DNA of 21,729 nucleotides, taken from assembly GCA_004802725.1 (NCBI GenBank), contig SGPM01000403.1, positions 1-21,729 on the forward strand, read 5' to 3'. The DNA is from Antrodiella citrinella (taxonomy: Eukaryota; Basidiomycota; Agaricomycetes; Polyporales; Steccherinaceae). The position numbers and the translations under genes were made by a program. Positions 10,356 through 19,717 of the stretch are shown piece by piece. Position 1 is the stretch's first letter, and every line of letters begins with the position of its first letter. The notes under the pieces are model-generated. The model was given only the letters and a program-made list of their open reading frames with translations. It had not been told where the DNA came from and ran no database searches.

Positions 10356-12031
10356 TTAATCTGCGATTACCGTGATAGCCTCTCGGAGAGTAGAAACGCC
10401 ACGCTCGTCGATGTTTTCGCAGCGACGTAGTACAAGCTGCTCTAATCCGATCCCTGCACCCTTCCGCATCTCGAATACGTCCCGCAAAGTTTCAGCAAAG
10501 CTCGCCATGGCCGAGGTCCGGTATCGGAAAGGGTAGTCCTGCAGCAGAAGTGTTCGCAACTTCGGTAGGAGATGTGTACGTCTGACGTGGTCCTCGTCAA
10601 CTGCGCCGTTCCCCTCGCAGAGGAGGGCGAGCAGGACTTCAGATGTCATCGATTGTTCCCCAATACTGAGGTAGTCGACATTGGGTATGAACTTGAACAC
10701 CCTCGACCAGAGGCGTCGTTCCATTTGGAGCTGAGGCGTAGCACGGATTGATAGTACTAACACGTTGTACAGCGGAGCGTGAGCAAATAAATGTCTGACG
10801 AAAGGCCTCTGAATCCATGACGAACCGGCGACCATGAATCGGCGGTGGGAGGATGTGATGTCAAATGGATCACCGGGGTCCTCCGGCACAACGCCGAGTG
10901 CGTTGGAAACCATGACGATTTTCATCCTGGTTACTGGCATGTCATGGAGGCTTGCATTCATGATAGACCACAGAAGAGATATCAAAAGTGGGCTTTTCGG
11001 GACATCAAGGGGTTCAGCGAGAAATTCGACAGTAATCTTGCACGTAGCTGGTAGAGCACAATGGTTGAGAAAGTGAATACATCCCTGAATGCTGAAATAT
11101 ATGGAAAGATTCTGCAGATGCGAAAGAGAGATTGGAGGGATATTGTATCAAACGCGCGTCTAGTTGCAGGTATTCCAGCCACAGGTAGACTTCGAAGGAC
11201 ATCCATCAGATCCGAGAACGACTGGAACTGGGGATTCCGGCGGTCAACATATTTGATAACAAGCCAGGTCAAAGATGGTGGCATTATATCCATCACCTGT
11301 CGTCCGACATGGCAAGCAATGACCTCCAGCCGCTTCAACGCAGGGGATGCGCATCGACCACAGAAGGTCGAAAGCAAGTTGGGCTCATCTCGATGTAGGA
11401 AGTCTCCGAGTGTCCGAATGTAGAGTGACTCTAACAGAGGTGCCGAGTGAGGGAAGAGATCGACCACATCAGCCACTACGACAGTGGAAAGAACCAAGCG
11501 CAAGCTCTCCGCGCGACGTATCTCGGGAAGGAGAATGCGAACTTCTGAGTCCTGTCCGATACCGTGCATCTCGGATGGCACCTTAATGTATATCCCCAGT
11601 GATACGTGCTTCGAGCGCACGAGAAAGGCTTCAGTACGAGCGATTTGCATGGTGGTGAGAGAAAAGGATGGGGAGTGTGAACCGATGAAGATGTCCCGCC
11701 CCAACTGAGGACTGACCAAAGCCAGCTCTCGCCAGTAGTGGCATACATGAGTGACCCGCGGCCAGCTATAGCCACTGGATATCGTGGGATTGTACCTTTG
11801 GGCCCGGGCGTGTTCATTGGTTGTCGCAATGTCGCGGTATAACATGAAGATATGGGCCAAGATTTCCGGTGGCAAATGGGCAACGGGAATGAGAGTGTTC
11901 AAGTATGATTTCAGCGCGATGACAGATTGTAGGTAGTGCGCAATTTGTTCCTCCGTCGCACCATTTGAGAATTTTGAAAACATTGCTTTCAGCGCAATTG
12001 GGGGCTCAGTACTTACATTGATAACATGCAA
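10356..12031 (-). CDS. F-box / LRR-like protein (gene F, about 534 aa, possibly frame-broken)
   Basis: The first 283 codons (12031 to 11183) hold an F-box at about 52-115: HLPPEILAHIFMLYRD, then WPRVTHVCHYWRELAL and SPQLGRDI, the pattern common in mushroom F-box proteins. Irregular leucine-rich segments follow. The last 252 codons (11111 to 10356) continue this pattern and end REAITVIAD. F-box proteins recruit substrates to SCF (Skp1-Cullin1) ubiquitin ligases. The two parts are joined either by a 71-nt intron 11112-11182 with a weak GTGGCT donor, which gives 534 aa, or by coding sequence with two single-base shifts. The second option is supported because the putative intron itself reads LEYLQLD and then LSHLQNL in shifted frames. 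The start is uncertain: Met at 12031 or the in-frame Met 16 codons later. Confidence 0.75.
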
Positions 12032-12220
12032 TGACGAAGCATCTCAGTAGATATGCGCGTGGCTGTGGACTGCGTTGGGAGAAAGGGAGTGCGGTCACTC
12101 TGTTGTGACCTATGATACATGGGTAGTGACGATGTGACCGACAACGCTTGAGCAACGCGGTTCAACCGTGACCAAGGTTCAACTATTCACTGGCACACCA
12201 CTTGAACTCGAAACGGAATC
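12032..12220. promoter_or_regulatory. Short divergent promoter between F-box and BTB genes
   Basis: Only 189 bases separate the starts of gene F (minus) and gene E (plus), so their promoters must overlap. The region holds a perfect inverted repeat GGTCAC-N6-GTGACC at 12093-12110, plus three more GTGAC cores at 12126-12130, 12134-12138 and 12168-12172. This suggests a clustered transcription-factor site. The factor is unknown and the promoter role is inferred from position. Confidence 0.45.
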
Positions 12221-13580
12221 ATGGAACAAGCTAGTACAGAAAATGATGTCGTCAAGAAATCCAAGCAGGTTCTCAATCGCAGGGTACAGCGGAAGGCCGA
12301 CAAGAAGAGTCGTGTACAGAAAGGCACTAGTTCGAACGCAACATCCTATTCGTCTTTCAGCTTGCCCGCGATGCCATCGCACATCGAACAGAAACACTAC
12401 CTGCAGACTGCTTTCAAAACTGCTCTGACCGGAGGGGTCTTCATTGACACCAAATTCTACGCGTTTTCCAGGAGGCGATCGTCCGGAGTTGTCGACAAAC
12501 CGCTCGCCGTCTACGCGAACAGTTCCATCCTACGCGCTGCGTCGCCCTATTTTGAAGGATGTGAGTCCGATATCGTCGTTTATTTGATCAAACAAATGAA
12601 TCTTGATTACACAGTGCTAGCGCGGGGTTTTGAGGAGGGAAAAGTTGCGAACATTGACGAGGATTTCCCGTCTGATCGTGAAGCCTTGACGGAAGATTAT
12701 GAGTACGACTCTGACAGTGACCTGGAGGACGAGGAGGATCTCGCGGAGCAATTGGACCTTTCCAAAGTGTCGTTTCTGCCTCCTATGAAGAAACACGTCC
12801 GCGGCGAGGAAGAGGTAAGCACTTTCATCATCATTCAATCGGTCACGATACTCTAACTGCTGGCATGGAAGGATTATACAGCAGGTCCGGCTTCAACTTC
12901 CACAATTGCAGAAAATCTGGATGTTGTATCAACAGATTTGCGTTTCTGCAGGCTTGGTCGTGTGGTACATATCCCTGACACTGCACATACCACGTATGCC
13001 CCTGTTCTCATTATTCTGCGTTCCGAGCACAAACTCACATTATGATAACAGTTGGCAGGCATTTGTGTTTTTCCTTTGCACCGGAGAAATCACATTTAGA
13101 CCGCTGAATTCGTCGCCACGGTCAGAGCAGTCCCCCAGTCAAACAGAAGTTGACCATCGTGCACCTCCTTGCTCGCCGAAGTCAATGTATCGACTGGCGG
13201 ATCGCGTACGTGCATCGATCGAAGTTCCAGTACCAGGTGCTAATATTTTACTTGTCTTCTAGTTTGGCCTCGATACCTTGAAGCAAATATGCTCAAAAGA
13301 GATCCAGACGCAGCTCAAACCACAAAATGCGGTCCCCGAGCTTTTTTCTGAATTCACGTCGAGGTGAGCTCATATGCAAACTGCGCATCCCGTCTTTTTG
13401 AATGTATGGCTCAGATATCCGGAAATCCGCGACTTCGAGTTGACCTACATCTGCAACAACAGTCGGGACCCGGTGATCATTGACACTCTACCGGCATGGA
13501 TTGAAGCAGTCACCAATGGTTCTCTCCCACATTCTACTAGTGTAATGACTCTTCTGTTACCAAGGCTGATGCGCAAGTAG
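12221..13580 (+). CDS. BTB/POZ domain protein (gene E, 360 aa)
   Basis: Model: join(12221..12560, 12615..12814, 12872..12993, 13052..13205, 13263..13363, 13415..13580), 1083 nt in frame. It starts MEQASTEND and has a basic N-terminal extension of about 65 residues (KKSRVQK) that gene D lacks. The BTB fold starts at about 74 (FIDTKFYAFSRRR, YANSSILRAASPYFEGLLARGF). A long acidic loop follows (YEYDSDSDLEDEEDL), then TWQAFVFFLCTGEITF, PPCSPKSMYRLADR and a helical C-terminal part ending LLLPRLMRK. The fourth intron of gene D has no stopless alternative here, and the matching penultimate exon is 101 nt in both genes. Gene E has one intron more (12994-13051), just before TWQAF. It is the divergent paralogue of gene D. 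Likely function: dimerisation or Cullin-3 adaptor, not shown. Confidence 0.87.
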
Positions 13581-14053
13581 GAGAGGCCTAGGCCTGACTC
13601 AGTCATGCGCGATGGTACGTGCAGCTATGGGTAAATTGAACCAAGGTGATAAAGTGCTGTTAGGTTTCCTCGTATGTCAATGTGGGCCACTGGCCGTGGA
13701 AGTAGATGATGTCCAAAAGTTGAATGATAGTTGGTCAGGACATGCAATGCATCAGCTAATGTTTGTTAGGAGTCTCTCAGAGTCCGGTGGAATATACCAC
13801 CTCTTTAAAATTTTGCAGTCACATCGTCTCTCAGCAGGCTGCTCACACTGTCATGCATTTCAATGCGCACGGTACATATTCTGCTCGCTGCCCAGAAGGG
13901 GTAAATCGTGCCTGAGTTGTGAACACGATGAACGGTACCAAACTGATTCACACAACTGATGCTTCCTTTTACTGCCAGACGCCAGATCCTCTGCGATGAA
14001 CCCGACCTAGCACATTACACCGCAGGGTTCCGATCGGTACACAGCTGTAAAGG
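13581..14053. other. Spacer upstream of the coiled-coil locus
   Basis: These 473 bases lie between the BTB gene E stop and the start of the first coiled-coil gene on the same strand. One plus-strand frame (13612-13959) is open, but it has no recognisable domain and no match to the neighbours. I read the stretch as 3' flank plus promoter. Confidence 0.55.
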
Positions 14054-14739
14054 ATGAACGAGTAAGTCGAAATCATTTTACATCCGAAGACGCACACTCA
14101 CGCTCACTCGATAGAGTACGGGGCCTGTGGGGGAAGCTGCTCAGGAGAGATACGTGGCAGATCACTCCCAATGACCTCGAACGGTGCTTTTGGGAGGCCG
14201 AGCAGGATAGAATGCAAGCCTTCGAGCGGGCACGACGCTCGCAGCAGCTTGACTTCGCGCTTGCAACGGCACCATGGACGAAAGCTGAAGACAGTCGCCA
14301 TGAAATATTCCAGCGATTTCTACTGGAGGCGATAAAGACCTTCGCGAGCCACCAGGATGACCGCAAGGCCGAGTTTAAAGAGCTCGTGGACAATCACGAC
14401 AAAACATTTCAAGAGACCGATCAAATGCGACAGACTACCTTCGATGATGCGAATGCCACGTGTCTGCAGATATTTCAAGCGAGCCAGGAGCGGCGAGAAA
14501 AGTATGCCGCCAAATTCGCCAAATTCCAAATGAAGATGTACAAATTAGGCAGGAAGAGGAGGCAGGAGGACTGCGAGTTGCTGGTGGAGTTTCTCCGTGA
14601 CTTATTCAACAAGATGATGCGCGAGGAGATCGCTACCTTCAAAAACGCCCAACGTCAGAGGGAGGAACGAGTTCATCCACTCCGCTGGTACGATGCCATC
14701 TGCGCTCAACACGAACACATATTCAGCATTATTGATTGA
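14054..14739 (+). CDS. Phe-hendecad coiled-coil protein, first frame (210 aa)
   Basis: Model: join(14054..14061, 14115..14739). The ATG follows an in-frame TAA by one codon. An 8-nt first exon ends at a perfect GTAAGT donor, and the second exon runs to TGA at 14737-14739. The protein is almost all charged helix (rich in E, K, R, Q, D). Aromatics recur every 11 residues: W17, F28, F39 and F50, then after a 4-residue skip W57, F68, F79, F90, F101, F112 and F123. This is a hendecad coiled-coil pattern. I recognise no family. The C terminus is HEHIFSIID. The next similar frame starts only 23 nt beyond the stop, so this may be the 5' part of one longer gene: a weak GTTCAT donor at 14671 and AACAG acceptor at 14744 would join them in frame. 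Confidence 0.7.
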
Positions 14740-14762
14740 AACAGCCCGTAGAACCGGTAGAC

Positions 14763-16394
14763 ATGCCTCCACCTATACACGAAAATCAACCACAGTCACT
14801 CAGCCGGCCGACATCCTCATTGTTGCTGTTCAAGAACCAGAATCGGAGTCCATTTCGTAATCTTCGGAGCTGGGGCCCGCCGACTCGGAGCATTGTTCCC
14901 GCCCATTCGCCACTGGTCCCGTCGAGAACACCATCTCCGAATGTTGCGGCGCCTCCGAGTCGACCACGACCCACCCATAACTCTGCAGCACCTGCTTATG
15001 GCCCACATGTTGAGGGACTCGACCACGTACAGGTGTTGGAACGCACATTCGATGAACGGGAGGACCAGAGACAGGCTACCTCTGTCCGTGATATAGAAAT
15101 GAGAACCACTTTCGTGTCACAGGTCAAGAGTTACCTACAGCAGGCAGGAGAACAGCGGCACACGCAGTTTAGGCGATTGAAGAGTCACATCGACCAGCAC
15201 GTTACCAGCACCCAAAAACGTCTGAAGAACATCCTGGGCGCACTTGCCGGGGCTTATATCAAAGCTGAGCTGCACAGAGATAGGGTGTTCGCGGATTCTG
15301 AGGCGCACATGAGATTTGTCTTCGACGACATGATGTCCCTCATGGAGGAGCAGTCTGGAGCCCTAGAGGTGGTCCAGAATCAGCACATCAATGGTTGCTA
15401 CGATGAAGTCGAAAGCTTGCTCGCGGCGATGAGAGTCATCGTACAGCAGATCAGGTCATCCTTCGATGTTTACTTCTAAGATCTGATCGAATCCGTCAGT
15501 CCGTCGTTCCCGGGGGATCATGAACCTCAGCCGTCGCCATCCATCGTTCAAAGTGTTGCTCCTGAAGCTGCTCCGAGTCGACCACCTACCAGTGGGCCCG
15601 GGGAACTAATGTTCGAGTCAACGAGTTCAACACGTAGATATCCATGGCACGACCCTTTCGTATGTCCGCGCAAGCTGACATTGATATCGAGTGCTGACAT
15701 TCGCTTGCAGAGCGCTCATGTCCTTTTGCAAGGCAACATCTTCTCGAATGAACTCCCTATTCCGCCTCGGCTCAGCGTCGCGCCAAGGCAAGGCAACATT
15801 ATCTCAAAAACGCACCCTATTCCGCCTCAAATCGGCATCCCGTCTCGACAGACGGACGCAGCTCGCGCTGTTAGCTATAGATACCACAAGATGTTCACTG
15901 GGCATTCCGCTCGCTTCGAGCGAGCGCAACGCCGAAGGAACGTTCAATTCGTCACTCAGCTGCACCAACTGCACCAGGAAATCGCAGTCTTGGACATGCA
16001 GGCGCAGATGACGTTCAAAGAGCAACAGAAGCGTTTTGACGACGAACTTGGCATCGCATGGCTGACACACGCAAGGAAGTTCAGGACTTTCCTGCAGTCC
16101 GCTGAGCGCCAACTAGGCCGTGCGGAATCAGCGAGCCAGGATGCCTTCTACGAGAAGCAGACGTCGAGGAACGCAAGATTTGAGAATGCGCAACAAACGA
16201 GGCGGGCGACATTCAAGCAGAGGTACAACGACATGCAGGGGTATGCCGTAAAAGCGGAGGGGAAGAGAGCCAAGAAGTTTCTCGCGTGGAAGGAACAGAA
16301 GATGTACGAAATGGAGAGACATGTGTATGAGTGGCAGACTGACTTTGCTCGAGACGAGCGGGAAAGGAAGAAACGGATGAAGCGGTTTGTATAG
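14763..16394 (+). CDS. Phe-hendecad coiled-coil protein, second gene (about 511 aa)
   Basis: Preferred model: join(14763..15454, 15500..15659, 15711..16394), 1536 nt in frame. Domains in order: Pro/Ser-rich region 1-85; charged coiled coil about 88-230; Pro-rich linker about 231-265; a 20-residue tandem repeat at 291-330; then a second, very regular coiled coil about 342-507. In the last part positions 353, 364, 375 and so on to 507 (every 11 residues) are all hydrophobic, nine of fifteen being Phe. The intron 15660-15710 has a GTATGT donor and CTGAC branch sites but is stopless. The intron 15455-15499 has a weak GTCATC donor; it is invoked because an isolated TAA at 15477 otherwise breaks a continuous frame. 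Without it the gene would end at 15479 (238 aa) and a separate frame would begin at 15609. No family is recognised; a structural or scaffold role is a guess. Confidence 0.65.
15729..15848. repeat. In-frame 60-bp tandem repeat, two diverged copies
   Basis: Units 15729-15788 and 15789-15848 both begin CAAGGCAACAT and share the core CCTATTCCGCCTC. They encode two 20-residue copies starting QGNI and carrying PIPP. The repeat lies in the Pro-rich linker before the last coiled coil. Differences between the copies show that it is not a fresh duplication. Confidence 0.85.
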
Positions 16395-17342
16395 ACCAAC
16401 GCTTTTGAGCTTCGGACTTTGGAATACAGCATGATTGTACAGTGGTAGGAGAGACGACGAGAATCGAAGGACATCGTTGAGGTGACTTTGATAATAAGTT
16501 TGATTGCGACGTGCATCAATCGCGGAGAAGGATATTCGCAGCTGCGCAAAAGTCCTCATGAGTAATATGCCGTCCCTCCAACCTCTTCAGATTGTTCCGG
16601 AACGAGTGCCAGACGACCGTGATGGTGGTAATGACATCAATACCATGTCCAACAGAATCATCAAACGATTCAAAGGATGAAACGATGAGCTCGAGACTCA
16701 GACTCGCGCGCCACCGAGCCAGTAAAGGCGACCTTACACGAGGCTCCTACTAGTAGCAAACACGCCAAAATAAGAACGTAACAGTTGTCGACCTGACAAA
16801 CAACATCAACATCAACCTTGGTAGGATAAACCAGACTACTCGTATTACTACACGTCGTATGACTACGGTACATCGATATACATACTATACATAGATGAAG
16901 GGATTCAATGAAGATGAGGGTGTGTGCATGCATGCTGTACGAAGATGAGGGTTCGAACGATGAGTAGATGAGGATAATGCGGATGCGGGTGCGATATGAA
17001 CAGATGACGGGGATTGGAGAGGAGCGTGAGAGGGAGGGATGGAGGGAGGGAGATGCAAAGACACGCGGTTTTGAAGAGACGAAAACAACAACCGATGAGA
17101 CCGATGAGCGGAAAGCATATAATAACAGCATAGCGATGAGGCAGAGGGGAACCTGAGAGATGCAGCAGAAGAGACAAATGAAATGCGCGTGTTACAATAC
17201 GATGATGGTAAAATAGGGAAAAAGAGAATGATACTGAAACCTGAGGACCCCGCGGGATTTTGAGTGTGAGAGCCAGAAACCAGGAGACCAAGGCGGGGGC
17301 AAGATGAGATGTCGATAGAAGCTAGAACCGCGAGCGCCAAGG
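16395..17342. other. Convergent 3' spacer, purine-rich on plus strand
   Basis: This 948-base stretch lies between the end of the coiled-coil gene (plus) and the end of the carboxylesterase (minus). Its right half is purine-rich on the plus strand, so the minus strand gives long Ser/Leu/Pro-rich frames that I read as 3' untranslated sequence of the carboxylesterase. No gene is supported. Confidence 0.6.
17032..17050 (+). other. G-quadruplex-type motif
   Basis: The 19 bases GGGAGGGATGGAGGGAGGG contain four G-triplets with loops of 1, 5 and 1 nt, which fits the canonical quadruplex pattern. It lies about 300 bases past the carboxylesterase stop, with the C-rich strand being the mRNA sense. Any role in termination is inferred only. 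Confidence 0.5.
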
Positions 17343-19717
17343 CTAAGCCACGACCGTATCCTTCATCATGTTCATCTTGACCTTGCACTTGACACCCACC
17401 GCTGCCTCCGGTGGCCCATTACACAACTCGACCCCGATTTTCTGCACGACGCCCATCCCGAGCGGCGCCAACACCTCCTGCCACACTTTCTTCTTTCTCC
17501 TCCCCTCGAAGATACTCATCGACCGCTCCCCCGTCTCACCCTCCGGCCCAAACACATACACTTTCTCGTTCTTCTCATCGTCAGAAGAAGAAGAAGAGGC
17601 CGACCAGGGAGCCTCGCCGTACGCGAACGCGATCCACCGCGTCTGGATGGCGTCCCGCACGCGGTTATACGCGTACGAGTCGACGACGGGAACATCCCAT
17701 TCCTCGTCAATCTCCCCCTCCGTCCCTACGCTCCCGAACCCATAGTCGGGCGTCATGCGCCCATCTTCGTCTTCATCCTCTTCCGAGCCGGACCCGAAGC
17801 ACATCTCGGGCGTCCCGGGGCTGACGGGCGACATTGGTTCGGACGGGTCGGGGGATGTGGCAAATGAATCGGGGGGCGTGGCGGAGGCGAGTGTGGGGAG
17901 AGGGACGGTGTCGAAGAGGTACATCAGGTCCACAGCGTGGTGCGGGACACCTCTCTGCGGACTCTCCTGGTCAAAGACATACCTCCACACCCCCTTGCCG
18001 CCCCTCTCAGCTTTCGCGTACCGCGCGACGCACTCGGTGGGCCACGCGAATCGCGCATCATTGATCAGCTCCAGCACGCGCTCGCACAGCTCGTCGGCGG
18101 GTGTGTATGCCGAGATGTCGTATGCGCGAAGAAGGGCAGTTGATTTAGAGAGGGATTGGCAAATGGCGCGTAACCGCCGGACGAGGGCGGGGCCGGTCCA
18201 GAAGGAGGCGGGAAGCGTCCATTGGATGGACTCGGCACCACAGTCGCCGATCATGATAGGCTGGTTCGCGCGGACGGTTGGTTGGGGTTGGGGTGTACGT
18301 GGGGTCCGTGACCGGGAGCGAGCACGAGAGGAGGGGTAGGGGCTTCGTATTGAGTGGAATTGCCGATGGTTGGGATGGTGGGCGAGCGCTTCCAGTTCTG
18401 GGACGTCCAAGTGTCCGGTCACAATGCGATGTATGTGGGTTGGCGTGGGTTCGGATTCTGCAGGATATAGAGCCTCTCTCCATCCCTTGGCGAAGAATAC
18501 ACCGTCGTCTACTGCACGAATGTTGTGACCCAGCGCGACGAGCTTCTCAACATCCACCGCGCGCAGTTCCTCCACTGAGTGCACGTTCAATGCACACATG
18601 ATCCTCGACAGCTGCCAGCCGGAAGAATGTACGTTGGGGATGTCCAGTTCAAGCATGGGGCTCTGAACGATGGCACGCTGAAAGAGAGGTCTGTGTTCGT
18701 TGCAAACAGAGTGAAGGTGGCAAAGGATATCGGCGGCGCCAGTGGACTCGCCGAAGAGTGTGACGTTGTTGGGATCGCCACCAAAGCCATCGATGTAGCT
18801 GTGGACCCAGTCCATAGCGGTGCGCTGATCGCGAAGGCCTGAAAAGCAATTTAGGAAATTTATAGAACCAGGACAAGTCACAACGTACCGTAATTACCGA
18901 CACCTTCATCGCCGGCGCCTTGTTGTCGTCTCTCATGGCGGGACTCGCTGCACACCCAAGTAGACCAAGACGATAGCTGACAAGATATGAGTTCACTGCA
19001 CATCGCTAGATTCGAGGGTCACTCACTTGATGGTAACTAGAATCACGGGCTTCCCTATCTCGATGCTCTTCCTCACGATCGCGCCTCCGTCGTACAACCA
19101 ACTCGAACCCGAGCCACGGTTCCCACCCCTAGAAGCAACGTCGTCATCAACACAACATATCCACAACACCAACAGTGGAGATAGAAGTTGATGAAGAATA
19201 GGTCGGTACATACCCGTGTATCCACAACATGACCGGGAAGTGGGACGACACACAGGCGCCAGAGGGACCAGTGATGTTCAAGTTCAGACACTCGAACTCG
19301 TCGTGTCTGAGGTGTTTTTTCGGAATGGACTTCTTGAAGTCCTCTACGCTCAAGGACAAGCCAAACAGCTCGTCCTCAAGGGTGTTGTATTTTGACTGCG
19401 GGCAGATGGGGCTAAATGGGACGGTAAAACGGAAATAAGGTTGTGAGATGACGAAATGGGTGACGGGAGACTTGGACTGACCCATAGTGTGTTGCGTCTA
19501 CGACGGAGGGGTAAGATGCGAACTGCTTCGACTGCCTGAAACGTGCAGGGACCTCGGCGTACTTGATGCCAAGGAACTGCGAGACGGGTGCATCTGGAGT
19601 AGACAAATGGTGAGCGAGGCCTTTGAAGGTCGTCCGCAGAGCAGCATGGTACGCTGATACGACGTTCGTTGCGGTCGAGGTATGGTTGACTGAGTACGGA
19701 GTGTCCTTCATGATCAT
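17343..19717 (-). CDS. Type-B carboxylesterase/lipase family protein, one-base frameshift
   Basis: Model: complement(join(17343..18838, 18889..18976, 19027..19128, 19214..19411, 19482..19717)), 2120 nt, one short of a multiple of three. It starts MIMKDTPYSV with no signal peptide. Family marks: FLGIKYAEVP near 50, the oxyanion-hole WIHGGG near 143, INYRLGLLG near 178, GNYGLRDQRTAMDW near 206-219, the nucleophile elbow FGESTG with Ser at about 240 (GESTG instead of the usual GESAG), and GVPHHAVDLMYLFD with the candidate catalytic His at about 508. A Ser/Asp/Glu-rich insertion follows at about 525-570, making the protein about 706 aa against some 550 for the family. The frame breaks inside exon 4, between DDNKA and GDEGVGNYG, at GCCGGCGCC 18911-18919. 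It hydrolyses esters if intact; its substrate is unknown. Confidence 0.82.

Noticed and set aside
12006..12041. An alternative first exon of the F-box gene ending at a perfect GTAAGT donor
   Set aside because: Candidate acceptors give an intron of about 31 nt or the wrong phase, so the unspliced start was kept.
16670..17388. Minus-strand frames of 128-167 codons rich in Ser, Leu and Pro
   Set aside because: They lie in the pyrimidine-rich 3' flank of the carboxylesterase and look like composition artefacts.
17755..18339. 194-codon plus-strand open frame
   Set aside because: It is antisense to the GC-rich coding exon of the carboxylesterase, whose family motifs are clear; the antisense translation shows none.
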